Assembly: GCA_963677935.2 (NCBI GenBank)
Contig: CAXXEH010000003.1
Coordinates: 6,262,001-6,326,000, forward strand
DNA: 64,000 bases
Direction: 5' to 3'
Source: JAAFHB01 sp963677935
Lineage (GTDB): Bacteria > Bacteroidota > Bacteroidia > Bacteroidales > Prolixibacteraceae
Of this stretch, positions 8,701-17,976 are shown in pieces; positions within the stretch are counted from its first letter, which is position 1; every line of letters begins with the position of its first letter. The notes under the pieces were generated by a model that saw nothing but the letters and a program-made list of their open reading frames with translations, was not told the origin of the DNA and searched no databases. Both the position numbers and the translations under genes were made by a program.

Positions 8701-9741
8701 GTGGAAGACAAAAATTTTATATACAATTTAATTGACCTGGAGTTTACCGGTGGGTTGAATGAGCAACAGAAGGAGGAATTGAAAGCATGGATTGAGATGT
8801 CTCCGGAAAACGTATCTGAGTACAATGAAGTAATCAAACTTTTATCCTTTTCAGACAGGTTAGTTTCAATGAAAAAAATTGATGCTGAAAAAGATTTGTT
8901 ACTGGTTAAGAAAAAGTTAAATCCAGCACTGAAGTTTAATATCTGGCTTCTGAATTTCCAAAGAGTAGCCGCGATTCTGGTACTGCCTCTTCTTATCTAT
9001 ACCGGCTTAACTATCTCAAACCATTCTCAGGGTAATAAAATTAGCACTGTAATAAAAAGTTCGGAAACTGCTTTTGGTGTTCGCTCTACTATCCAATTAA
9101 GTGATGGAACAAAAGTATGGATGAACTCAGGCACTAAATTAATCTATCCTGAGGAGTTCAATGGTAATTATCGAGAGGTTAAGTTAGTTGGAGAAGCTTA
9201 TTTCCAGGTAGAATCAGATAAAGAACATCCATTCTTTGTCGATTTAAATGGTTTCAAAGTAAAAGCTACCGGGACACGGTTCAATATATCAAATTATCCC
9301 AGTGACAACGTCATATCAACGTATCTGGAACATGGTAAAGTCACCTTATTCTCTTACGCAAACGGAAAACAGGATGAACCGGTTCAGCTAAAGGAAAATG
9401 ATTTAATCGTCCTAAATAAGGAGAAAATGAAATACAATATCCAAAACAACGCGGATGGCAAGAAATATTTGTCATGGATAGACGGTAAATTGGTATTTAA
9501 AAATGATAATACAAATGATGTCGCAATGCGGCTCGGCCGATGGTTCAATGCGGAGATCATATTTGATGAAAAGTTAACCAAAAAAGAATATGTCTTTACC
9601 GCAACCTTTACACATGAGTCACTGGAAGATGCACTAAGACTCCTCTCTTACAGTACTCCTATAAGCTATAAGATCATTTCCGGAAGTCAGCAAAATGATT
9701 CTTCATTCAGTAAAAGAAAAGTAATAATTACTAAAAAATAG
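8701..9741 (+). CDS. FecR-family anti-sigma factor
   Basis: A 346-residue inner-membrane anti-sigma factor. A cytoplasmic sigma-binding N-terminus (about 1-85) is followed by one transmembrane helix (about 88-107). A periplasmic FecR domain comes next (about 120-215, with IQLSDGTKVWMNSGTKL and GEAYFQV), and then a C-terminal DUF4974-type domain (about 255-325) that contacts the receptor's STN domain. The start is GTG 8701; no in-frame ATG exists between it and the upstream stop. It lies between the sigma gene and the SusC gene, as expected for a relay that senses substrate occupancy of SusC and releases the sigma factor. Confidence 0.93.
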   Translation: MEDKNFIYNLIDLEFTGGLNEQQKEELKAWIEMSPENVSEYNEVIKLLSFSDRLVSMKKIDAEKDLLLVKKKLNPALKFNIWLLNFQRVAAILVLPLLIYTGLTISNHSQGNKISTVIKSSETAFGVRSTIQLSDGTKVWMNSGTKLIYPEEFNGNYREVKLVGEAYFQVESDKEHPFFVDLNGFKVKATGTRFNISNYPSDNVISTYLEHGKVTLFSYANGKQDEPVQLKENDLIVLNKEKMKYNIQNNADGKKYLSWIDGKLVFKNDNTNDVAMRLGRWFNAEIIFDEKLTKKEYVFTATFTHESLEDALRLLSYSTPISYKIISGSQQNDSSFSKRKVIITKK

Positions 9742-9801
9742 AACTATGGAATAAACCAAATAAAACTAAGGAATAATCGAATATTACTAAACGGCAGAAA
9801 A

Positions 9802-9824
9802 AAGGGAAGCTGCTAACTTCCCTT
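9802..9824. promoter_or_regulatory. Perfect 8-bp hairpin in the susC leader
   Basis: The sequence aagggaag - ctgctaa - cttccctt forms a perfect 8-bp stem with a 7-base loop between the FecR and SusC genes. It is not followed by a T-run, so it is a weak candidate terminator. It may be an mRNA-stabilising or attenuating leader structure that sets differential expression of the regulator and receptor. Function is inferred. Confidence 0.4.
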
Positions 9825-9884
9825 CCAAAAATCCCTGTTAGGACAGGACATTATATATTTTATAAACAAAATAATTACAAATGT

Positions 9885-12800
9885 ATGAAAAAAAATCATT
9901 CCCAGTATAGGGTAGGAGCGGATTATGAATTATCGCTTAAAAAAATTATAAGAAAGATGAAAATAACTCTATTTGTTGTTTTAATATCTGCTATCCAGGT
10001 CTTGGCGAAAGATGGTTATTCTCAAAATACACTTTTAAGTCTGAAGAAGGAGAATTCAACCATCGAGAATGTCCTTGGAGTAATCGAAAGCCAGTCTGAA
10101 TTTTACTTTTTATACAATGGCAAATTGGTAGATGTTACACAAAAAGTAAGTGTAAACATTGAAAAGCAGGACCTTGAAAAAACACTGAATGAAATTTTCA
10201 AGGGTACAAATATCGATTACAAGATCTATGATCGTCAGGTAGTTTTGTCACCAAAAGCAAGTACCGACCTCAGCCAGCAGCAAAAAACTGTTTCCGGCAA
10301 AGTCACTGATGCTTCAGGTGCTCCACTACCTGGTACTTCCGTAGTAATAAAAGGGACGACAACTGGTGTATTAACTGATGCAACCGGAAATTACTCGCTT
10401 TCCAATATTCCTGAAAACGCAATTTTACAGTTTTCGTTTGTGGGGTTGAAGGGTCAGGAAATACCAGTTAAAGCGCAATCCCACATAAATATTACTCTGG
10501 TTGAGGAAATTATCGGCATTGATGAGGTCGTTACTATTGGTTACGGAACTGTAAAGAAGAGAGATCTTACAGGGTCGGTTGCGTCTATCAAATCGGCTGA
10601 AATTATGAAAACTGCAACAACCAATGCATTGCAATCATTGCAAGGTAAAGTTGCGGGAGTGGATCTTACCAAAAGCAGCGGAGTAGCAGGTGCCGGTTTA
10701 AATATAAATTTACGCGGAAACCGGTCTATCGCTGCAACAAATGATCCTTTGATTCTTGTTGACGGCTTGAGTTATGGTTCTACACTCGACATTAATTCTT
10801 CTGACATTGAGTCAATGGAAATTTTGAAGGATGCTTCCTCTACGGCCATTTATGGAACAAGGGGTGCTAATGGTGTCATAATTATAACGACAAAAAAAGG
10901 ACTATTCAATAAAACAGGTGGAAAAACTAAAGTTTCAGTCAATTCGTACACCTCATTTAATAGCTCCACAAGTATTCCACAAAAAATGAATGCTCAGCAG
11001 GAATACCTCTTCATGGCAGAAGCTAAGCGATATACCGACGAGAAATCCACAAAGGCTTGGGGAACAACAAAGTTGAGTGATTATACTCCTGAAATTATTC
11101 TTTCAAATGTTATCAGTTCACCGTATACAAAATCTGTATATCAAATATATCAGGAGGGTGGAGTTGACTGGTTTGATTTGGTACTTCATAACAGTGTTAC
11201 AAATAATGGTGAAGTCTCTGTTTCAGGGGGCGATGCAAAAACGGCCTTCAATATATCTCTTGGATATATGGATGAAAACGGACTACTGCGCAACAACGAA
11301 CTAAAAAGATACAACGCAAGGATTAATCTTGACCACAAAATTTCCAATTCAATTAAAACAGGATTGAGTATTCAATATACAAAGCGCAACCTTGACCAAA
11401 GGAATGACAATATGTACTATTATGCGATGGTATCGTATTCTATATCACAAGTCAGGTTACCTGACGGATCACTTCTTGACAAGCCAGCGGAACTTGGAAG
11501 AAGTTATACAAATCCTTTGATTAATGAATTACCTAACTATTATATTGATAATACGCGGAATAACAGGCTGTTCGCGAGTATGTATCTTGAGTGGGAAATA
11601 ATTAAGGGTTTAAATTTGAAATCGGTTTTCGGGATTGATGATCAATCTGATCGTCGCGGACAGTATACAGATTTCATGTCCACTACAAACTTCCAGTCTG
11701 GCCAAAGTTCTTATATGTCAGCGTCAAACAGCGTGACAAATAATTATATTAATGAAAACACATTGTCCTATTCTGTGCCGCTGGGGCAAAAACATCAACT
11801 CCAGTTGGTTGCAGGCCAAAGCGACAGCAAGAGCGTTTTTGAGTCTCATTCAGCCTCCGGATATGCAACCACCGACCACTATACATTGAGCACATATTAT
11901 GACCTTACGTATATCCCGTCGGCATCAAGAGCTCTTGCCAACAGCTACACACAATCGAATATGTTGTCTTTTTTCGGACGGGCAAGTTACAAACTGATGG
12001 GAAAGTATCTGCTTACCGCAACAAATCGTTATGACGGTTCATCAGTACTTGCCGAAGGTCATAAATGGACTTCATTCCCATCAGTATCTTCTGCATGGAT
12101 TGCATCGGAAGAGCCTTTTCTTAAAAATATAAACAGCATCGACAACTTAAAACTACGTTTAACCTGGGGAAAAACAGGGAATGCTGCCGTCAAACCATAT
12201 CAAACCATAACTGCCCTTGGATCGGGTAAAATCCCATCTACTTTTTACAACGGCACTAACCAAATCGTTTACCAGGGACAGGTTCCTTTTAATCTTGGGA
12301 ATACAAACCTTGGCTGGGAAATCACTGCGGCATACGATGCAGGCCTTGATATGTCTATATTAAAGAACCGAATATCAGGAACTTTCGATTTCTACAGTTC
12401 AAAAACTTCCGATCTGCTTCTGATGAGGGCATTCCCGGGCACATCCGTCTATCCTCAGGTTATGCAAAATATCGGTAATACCGAAAATAAGGGATTTGAA
12501 GCAGCTCTGAATTTCAGGATTATTGATAAGAAAGATTTCAGTTGGAGCAGCGACCTGACATTCTCAATGAACAGAGATAAGATTGTTTCTCTGGCAAGCG
12601 GTTTGGCTCAGGATGTTTCAATTCCTACCGCTGCTTTAAAAGTTGGCGATCCGGTCTTTCAATTCTATGATTTTGAGGCTGATGGCTGCTGGAAAATTTC
12701 AGAAGCAACTCAGGCCGCAACATTCAATAAAGTACCTGGCGATGTGAAATTTATTGATTTCAACAAGGATGGTAAGATTGATAATTCGGATAAACGTTTC

Positions 12801-13265
12801 TATAACAAAAGTCCAAAATTCATTGCGGGCTGGAACAATACGGTATCTTACAAAGGAGTATCATTGTCCGCCCTGGCTTTTGCAAGGATAGGACAGTGGG
12901 TAAGTTCCGACATCAATACGTTATACCTTCCTACTCAACCCGGAGGTCAACCAGTGTTGGATTACTGGACACCTGAAAATCAAAACGGCAAATTTCCACG
13001 TCCTGGTCTGGCATCTGGCCTGGCCGATGTGCCAACACTTGTTTACGAGAAGGCCTCATTCCTGAAAATAAACCAGATTATCCTGAGTTATACTTTCCCA
13101 GTAAAGACAATCTCTAAAATTGGATTAAGTAACCTTAAAGTTTATGGTGAATTGCAGAATTTCTTCTCATTCAGTAATATGAAAAACTATGACCCTGAAA
13201 GAGGCGGCAGTTTTAAGGATCCTTTGATGAAACAAGTGGTGTTTGGGATTAACCTGGAATTTTAA
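9885..13265 (+). CDS. SusC-like TonB-dependent transporter with STN domain
   Basis: A 1126-residue outer-membrane oligosaccharide transporter. After a signal peptide (about 1-46, ending near AKDGYSQN) come the STN signalling domain (about 50-125), a carboxypeptidase-D-like domain (about 135-220, VSGKVTDASGAPLPGTSV), the plug (about 225-345, with LKDASSTAIYGTRGANGVI) and a beta-barrel ending GINLEF. The STN domain is the part that signals to FecR, consistent with the adjacent sigma/anti-sigma pair. The long N-terminus before the hydrophobic core is common where STN is present. SusD follows 20 bases downstream. The substrate is not evident. Confidence 0.95.
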   Translation: MKKNHSQYRVGADYELSLKKIIRKMKITLFVVLISAIQVLAKDGYSQNTLLSLKKENSTIENVLGVIESQSEFYFLYNGKLVDVTQKVSVNIEKQDLEKTLNEIFKGTNIDYKIYDRQVVLSPKASTDLSQQQKTVSGKVTDASGAPLPGTSVVIKGTTTGVLTDATGNYSLSNIPENAILQFSFVGLKGQEIPVKAQSHINITLVEEIIGIDEVVTIGYGTVKKRDLTGSVASIKSAEIMKTATTNALQSLQGKVAGVDLTKSSGVAGAGLNINLRGNRSIAATNDPLILVDGLSYGSTLDINSSDIESMEILKDASSTAIYGTRGANGVIIITTKKGLFNKTGGKTKVSVNSYTSFNSSTSIPQKMNAQQEYLFMAEAKRYTDEKSTKAWGTTKLSDYTPEIILSNVISSPYTKSVYQIYQEGGVDWFDLVLHNSVTNNGEVSVSGGDAKTAFNISLGYMDENGLLRNNELKRYNARINLDHKISNSIKTGLSIQYTKRNLDQRNDNMYYYAMVSYSISQVRLPDGSLLDKPAELGRSYTNPLINELPNYYIDNTRNNRLFASMYLEWEIIKGLNLKSVFGIDDQSDRRGQYTDFMSTTNFQSGQSSYMSASNSVTNNYINENTLSYSVPLGQKHQLQLVAGQSDSKSVFESHSASGYATTDHYTLSTYYDLTYIPSASRALANSYTQSNMLSFFGRASYKLMGKYLLTATNRYDGSSVLAEGHKWTSFPSVSSAWIASEEPFLKNINSIDNLKLRLTWGKTGNAAVKPYQTITALGSGKIPSTFYNGTNQIVYQGQVPFNLGNTNLGWEITAAYDAGLDMSILKNRISGTFDFYSSKTSDLLLMRAFPGTSVYPQVMQNIGNTENKGFEAALNFRIIDKKDFSWSSDLTFSMNRDKIVSLASGLAQDVSIPTAALKVGDPVFQFYDFEADGCWKISEATQAATFNKVPGDVKFIDFNKDGKIDNSDKRFYNKSPKFIAGWNNTVSYKGVSLSALAFARIGQWVSSDINTLYLPTQPGGQPVLDYWTPENQNGKFPRPGLASGLADVPTLVYEKASFLKINQIILSYTFPVKTISKIGLSNLKVYGELQNFFSFSNMKNYDPERGGSFKDPLMKQVVFGINLEF

Positions 13266-13285
13266 ATTGGCTAAAACATTTAATT

Positions 13286-15235
13286 ATGAAAACAAAAATT
13301 GTATATAATTCGATAATACTTGCCGTATTAATACTGACAAATATCTCCTGTTCCAAATTTCTTGTTGAAGATAATAGGGCCGGCGCCACCGAAGATGTTA
13401 TTTATTCTACTAAAACGGGAATAGACGGGTTGGTTGGAGCGTCATACTCATATCTTCGCGGATGGTATGGTAAGCAGGGCGGTGTTTACTTAAGCGAAGG
13501 GGGAAGTGATTTATGGCTTGCCGGTTATGATAACCAGGAGAAAACTCTGGTCAATTATTCCGGCATTTCCTCACAGGTTATATCAGGGAATCCGAATCCG
13601 GCGCTTGATGAATACTGGGAGCTATTATACACTGCAGTAAATGTCTGCAACACGGGATTGAAATATGTCGCGTTGGCCCCCTCCACGATTCTTTCAGACG
13701 CAGAAAAAACTGCGTATACGGGCGAACTAAAAGCTCTGCGGGCTTTTTATTACTGGCATCTTGTCGAAACATGGGGACCGGTGCAAATTAACACCGAACC
13801 GCCAAGCAGCGCTTCGTCAATCGCACACCGCTCCTCGGAACAAGAAGTGTATGCATTTATGCTTGATGACATAAATGACGCAATAACTAAGCTTGCCGGT
13901 AAAACGGTTAAAACGGGACATATAAATATTTGGGCTGCCAAGGCAATGAAAGCCCGTTTCCTACTTTACAAAGCAAGTAAATTCACCGATAATCAGGCAT
14001 ATGCTGATGCGGCGGCAGCGGCTGAAGATGTGATTTCCGGTAGCGGATCCACGTTTTTCGCTAACTATGCCGATTGCTGGAATGCACAAAATGAAAATGG
14101 CATTACAAATAAAGAGGTGATCTGGTGGGTTGACTATTCCTCCATCCTTGAAAATAATATATTGCCAAAGCGTTTGAAAACGGACGCCAAGGGGAACGCC
14201 TTAAACTTTTCAGCTCCACTCGGTGGCAGCGGCGCCCAAGGCGGCAACTATATGCACCTTGCTTACGTCGGGGTTTGGAATTTTCTTCCTGCTTTAACAA
14301 CCGTTTTTGTACGTACAGCCAGTGAATCTGCTAAAACAATAACATATTCCGGTAAAACGTATAATTTAGGAACTGACTACCAGGCTTACAGTAAAGGTTT
14401 TACAGAATTTTCGCCATCGGGATACCTTTTAGATCTATTTAATGATGCAACCGACCAGAGGTACCAGGCTTCTTTCAGGGACACATGGTATGTTGCCAAG
14501 ACACTTCAAACGGCTTTCGCTGCAGGGGTTGCACCGCCAGCCGGTTTTGCAAATATGCGCGATACTGCTGTTTATATGTCGAAAAAGGTTGTCACATCTG
14601 CCAATGTTATTTCAAGGGCTGCTAATCGTTATATTCTCTTCTCACGCACTGATGTAGCTAATCCTGCAGTCTATCCTCTATATCAGGATGCTGCCGGAAC
14701 TATGTCAACCATTGCATCTTCATCTGCCGGAAATGATAACTACAAAGGGAACAGGATGTATATAAATTTGAAAAAATTTGATGACTTGACCGCATCGATC
14801 ATAGGAAACCTTAGTGAAAGGGATGCATTCGTAATTCGTCTTTCAGAAATGTATCTTATTGCAGCTGAAGGCTATATGATGTCAGGTCAGTCTGCTCAAG
14901 GAATCGCAAAACTTAATACCTTAAGAACAGCCCGTGCTATTGCCGGCCAGTCAAATGTACTTACAGCAGCAGAAGAATCACAGGTTACAGGTAAGAATAT
15001 AAATATAATTCTGGACGAAAGGGGAAGGGAGCTTTGTGGAGAGCAGCAGAGGTGGTTTGACCTTAAACGGACAGGAAAGCTGCTCGATAGGGTTAAAGCG
15101 TATAATGGTTATGCTAAAGACAATATAAAGGATTTCCATGCATTACGTCCAATCCCACAACCTCAGCTTGATGCCATCACAAATAAAACAGACGGTTCTG
15201 ATGCTAACGGTTTCTGGCAAAACACAGGATATTAA
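13286..15235 (+). CDS. SusD/RagB-like nutrient-binding lipoprotein
   Basis: A 649-residue lipoprotein with signal peptide and lipobox (LTNISC, Cys about 22), so surface-exposed and outer-membrane anchored. Typical SusD landmarks are the TPR-rich region containing ELKALRAFYYWHLVETWG (about 147-164) and a C-terminal segment with LDERGRELCGEQQRWFDLKR (about 574-593). It works as a lid over the SusC barrel to capture oligosaccharide. It starts 20 bases after the SusC stop and the pair is followed by a strong hairpin at 15301-15331, so the transcription unit probably ends there. Confidence 0.95.
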   Translation: MKTKIVYNSIILAVLILTNISCSKFLVEDNRAGATEDVIYSTKTGIDGLVGASYSYLRGWYGKQGGVYLSEGGSDLWLAGYDNQEKTLVNYSGISSQVISGNPNPALDEYWELLYTAVNVCNTGLKYVALAPSTILSDAEKTAYTGELKALRAFYYWHLVETWGPVQINTEPPSSASSIAHRSSEQEVYAFMLDDINDAITKLAGKTVKTGHINIWAAKAMKARFLLYKASKFTDNQAYADAAAAAEDVISGSGSTFFANYADCWNAQNENGITNKEVIWWVDYSSILENNILPKRLKTDAKGNALNFSAPLGGSGAQGGNYMHLAYVGVWNFLPALTTVFVRTASESAKTITYSGKTYNLGTDYQAYSKGFTEFSPSGYLLDLFNDATDQRYQASFRDTWYVAKTLQTAFAAGVAPPAGFANMRDTAVYMSKKVVTSANVISRAANRYILFSRTDVANPAVYPLYQDAAGTMSTIASSSAGNDNYKGNRMYINLKKFDDLTASIIGNLSERDAFVIRLSEMYLIAAEGYMMSGQSAQGIAKLNTLRTARAIAGQSNVLTAAEESQVTGKNINIILDERGRELCGEQQRWFDLKRTGKLLDRVKAYNGYAKDNIKDFHALRPIPQPQLDAITNKTDGSDANGFWQNTGY

Positions 15236-15300
15236 TGATTTTTTTCATTCGATTTTAGTAGGATTGATTCTCTCTTAGATGTAAATGAATAAGAAGTTTT

Positions 15301-15331
15301 GGGAAAGAGACCAAAGAAAAGTCTCTTTCCC
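15301..15331 (+). terminator. Strong hairpin, likely terminator of the SusCD unit
   Basis: The arms gggaaagagac and gtctctttccc are perfect 11-bp complements around a 9-base A-rich loop, 66 bases after the SusD stop. The following bases (attttcacc) give only a short T-run. A 70-codon open frame overlapping this hairpin (15285-15497) is judged spurious. The rest of 15236-15475 shows nothing else. Confidence 0.7.
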
Positions 15332-15475
15332 ATTTTCACCAATCGTTTTTGATGAGGAGTGGGCAGAATATGCTTCAACCATTAGGAAACGGTCTAACTT
15401 TTCATGTCAACTTCTTTATAAAAAAATCCTTCAGTCTCATTTAAAATCAAATTCTACTGCTTTATATTCAATTAA

Positions 15476-16585
15476 ATGGAAAATAGTAAAAGATTAATTG
15501 CACTTGATGTTTTTCGGGGATTAACAATTGCTTTAATGATTTTGGTGAATACCCCTGGCAACAAAAATTCAACATATCCAGCCTTACTTCATTCGAAATG
15601 GGATGGTTGTACACCCACAGACCTTGTATTTCCGTTTTTTATGTTTATTGTTGGTTCTGCGATGTGGTATTCCTATAAGAAGTATAACTATTCCCTCGAC
15701 AGGAAACTTGCACTCAAAATTCTCAAGCGTTCTCTTGCAATCTATTCAATTGGATTATTGATCAATGCATGTTCTGCATACAGTTTCGACTTTAGTAATA
15801 TAAGAATAATGGGTGTTTTGGCCAGGATTGCAATTGGGTATGGAATTGCCTCATTCATTGTTTTAGTTGTACGGTTGAAATGGATTAAAGTAATTATTAC
15901 AATAATTTTACTCCTGTATTGGGGGATATTACTCATGTTTGGTGGTGATTCCCCTTTCTCCCTGGAAGGAAATTTTGTTCGGATATTCGATGCTGCCGTA
16001 CTTGGAATAAATCATATTCCGGTACTACGCGGAATTAGCTTCGATCAGACCGGTTTGTTGAGTTCATTTCCTTCGATCGCAAATATCTTACTTGGTTATC
16101 TGGCAGGAAATCTGATTGACAAATCTGAAATTAAATTGATCGCAGCCAGGAAACTTATTCTTTGGGGACTAGCAGGAATCATACTGGCAAATGTGTGGGG
16201 GCTTGTTTTTCCTATTAACAAATTACTCTGGACCAGCTCATTTGTTCTCTATACATCCGGATTTGCTTCAATATTGCTGGGAATCCTGTTTTGGGTCACG
16301 GATATAAAAGGAATTACGAAATGGTCTAAACCATTTCAGATATTTGGGATGAATTCGATTTTTATATACGTCTTCTCAGAACTCTTAGCTATTGGTTTTT
16401 TGATCAGGATCATTCCCTCATTGGCTGGAAAATCTGTTTCTATTCATAATTGGATTTATAATTCTATTTTTTTGCCAATAGCCGATCCATTTAATGCTTC
16501 CTTACTTTATGCAATCACTTTTACATGCTTTTGCTGGTTTGTCGGTTGGATTCTATTTTTTAAAAAGATATTTATTAAGTTATAA
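15476..16585 (+). CDS. HGSNAT/NagX-like membrane acyltransferase
   Basis: A 369-residue polytopic inner-membrane protein with about ten hydrophobic helices. The N-terminus RLIALDVFRGLTIALMI and the motif HSKWDGCTPTDLVFPFF (His39 onward) are characteristic of bacterial relatives of heparan-alpha-glucosaminide N-acetyltransferase (DUF5009/YeiB-like group). The His corresponds to the residue proposed to carry the acetyl group. These proteins are thought to acetylate amino sugars across the membrane. It opens the co-directional run after the SusCD terminator and is 11 bases ahead of the ceramidase-like gene. Confidence 0.85.
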   Translation: MENSKRLIALDVFRGLTIALMILVNTPGNKNSTYPALLHSKWDGCTPTDLVFPFFMFIVGSAMWYSYKKYNYSLDRKLALKILKRSLAIYSIGLLINACSAYSFDFSNIRIMGVLARIAIGYGIASFIVLVVRLKWIKVIITIILLLYWGILLMFGGDSPFSLEGNFVRIFDAAVLGINHIPVLRGISFDQTGLLSSFPSIANILLGYLAGNLIDKSEIKLIAARKLILWGLAGIILANVWGLVFPINKLLWTSSFVLYTSGFASILLGILFWVTDIKGITKWSKPFQIFGMNSIFIYVFSELLAIGFLIRIIPSLAGKSVSIHNWIYNSIFLPIADPFNASLLYAITFTCFCWFVGWILFFKKIFIKL

Positions 16586-16596
16586 AACTATAAACA

Positions 16597-17949
16597 ATGA
16601 AAAAAGTTAAGACTATCGCTTTTGTTTCGGCTATCATGCTATTTGCCTTTTTTATTCAGGAGGGATTTGCACAAAATACTAAATTTCAGGCAGGTATTGC
16701 AAGAATAGACATAACTCCCACAGAGAATTTGTTTATGGGAGGGTATGATGAATCGTGCAGAATAGGCCGATCGGATGGCGCCTCCGGGAAAATCTATATC
16801 AGAGCTTTGATATTTAATAATAATGTCAGGAAGATCGTTTTTGTTGAATGTGATATTGTGTCTATTTCATCAAACGAAAATGAAGCTATAAGAAAATTGA
16901 TATCCAAAGAAACGGATATCCCTTTTGAAAATATCATGCTTGGTTGTGTACATAACCATGCTGCACCTTCTCTGGATAGTTCAAATAGTAAATCTGAGTG
17001 GTACAGAAGCTTTAACGCTAAAGTTGTTAAAGCGGTTAAGGATGCAATAGCTGACCTGGAACCTGTAAAAATAGGTGGGGGTATCGGAAGGTCCGGCATT
17101 GGAATGAACCGTAGAAAAAGGATGGAGGATACAATATCGTATACAACATTCGATGAAAACAATTCAAGCCAATCATATGGTAAATACAAAACAGATCATC
17201 CGGTAAAAATAAGAGAAATGGCTGGTGTCTATCGTTTGGGGGCTAACCCTGAAGGAGCTATTGACGATCAGGTTGGAATAATGAGAATTGATAAATTATC
17301 AGGGGAGCCAAAAGCTGTTTTTGTTAACTATGCATGCCATGGGACCTCGCTGGGAGGAAGAAATAATAAAATAAGTCCGGAATGGAATGGTCACATGCTG
17401 GAATATATTGAAAAAACGATTCCTGGCGTTACAGGTATATTCGCCAACGGGGCGGCAGGTGATATAAATCCAAGGTTTGTCGGCGGACTTGATGGTTATA
17501 AGGATAATCTTGAAAATACGGCCAAACTTGGGTATGAAATTGGGAAAGAGGTAGTTGATGTTTTTATCAAAATCAAAACAGCTTCTCCGATAGATCCTGA
17601 AATAAAAATTATACATGAAAATATAGTTTGTCCGTTAAAATATGGTGAGGTTGTTAAAGACTTTAGGCATACTACCATGGATGTTCCAACTTCTGTGGTC
17701 AGGATTGATGATTTTGAATGGATAATCTTCCCCGGCGAATTATTCCATAAGATAGGAATGGTAATCAAATCAAGTACTCACGCGAGATATCCGTTTTTTG
17801 TCGGATATTGCAATGGGTCTTTGGGTTATCTGCCAACTCAACAAGCATATAGTGAAGGTGGATACGAGCCCTGGTCTTCCCATTTTGCCCCAGTAACAGA
17901 AAAGATATATGTAAAGGGAGTTATAAAAATATTGAAGGAACTGTATTAG
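16597..17949 (+). CDS. Neutral ceramidase-like hydrolase lacking the catalytic Ser
   Basis: A 450-residue secreted protein (signal peptide about 1-26, ending FAQN) related to the N-terminal domain of neutral/alkaline non-lysosomal ceramidases. Zinc-ligand-like segments are present: CVHNHAAPS (His119, His121) and NYACHGTSLG (His248). At the position where ceramidases have GDxSPN with the catalytic Ser, this protein has GDINPRF (Asn291). The C-terminal Ig-like domain of true ceramidases is absent, so it is shorter than that family. Many Bacteroidota paralogs in glycan loci share this form. A metal-dependent activity on a carbohydrate or amide is plausible; ceramide hydrolysis is doubtful. Confidence 0.8.
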   Translation: MKKVKTIAFVSAIMLFAFFIQEGFAQNTKFQAGIARIDITPTENLFMGGYDESCRIGRSDGASGKIYIRALIFNNNVRKIVFVECDIVSISSNENEAIRKLISKETDIPFENIMLGCVHNHAAPSLDSSNSKSEWYRSFNAKVVKAVKDAIADLEPVKIGGGIGRSGIGMNRRKRMEDTISYTTFDENNSSQSYGKYKTDHPVKIREMAGVYRLGANPEGAIDDQVGIMRIDKLSGEPKAVFVNYACHGTSLGGRNNKISPEWNGHMLEYIEKTIPGVTGIFANGAAGDINPRFVGGLDGYKDNLENTAKLGYEIGKEVVDVFIKIKTASPIDPEIKIIHENIVCPLKYGEVVKDFRHTTMDVPTSVVRIDDFEWIIFPGELFHKIGMVIKSSTHARYPFFVGYCNGSLGYLPTQQAYSEGGYEPWSSHFAPVTEKIYVKGVIKILKELY

Positions 17950-17976
17950 TAGAACCTATGTATAATTTACAGATAC

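Noticed and set aside
15285..15497. 70-codon open frame after SusD
   Set aside because: It overlaps a perfect 11-bp terminator-like hairpin and the start of the acyltransferase gene, and has no recognisable family.
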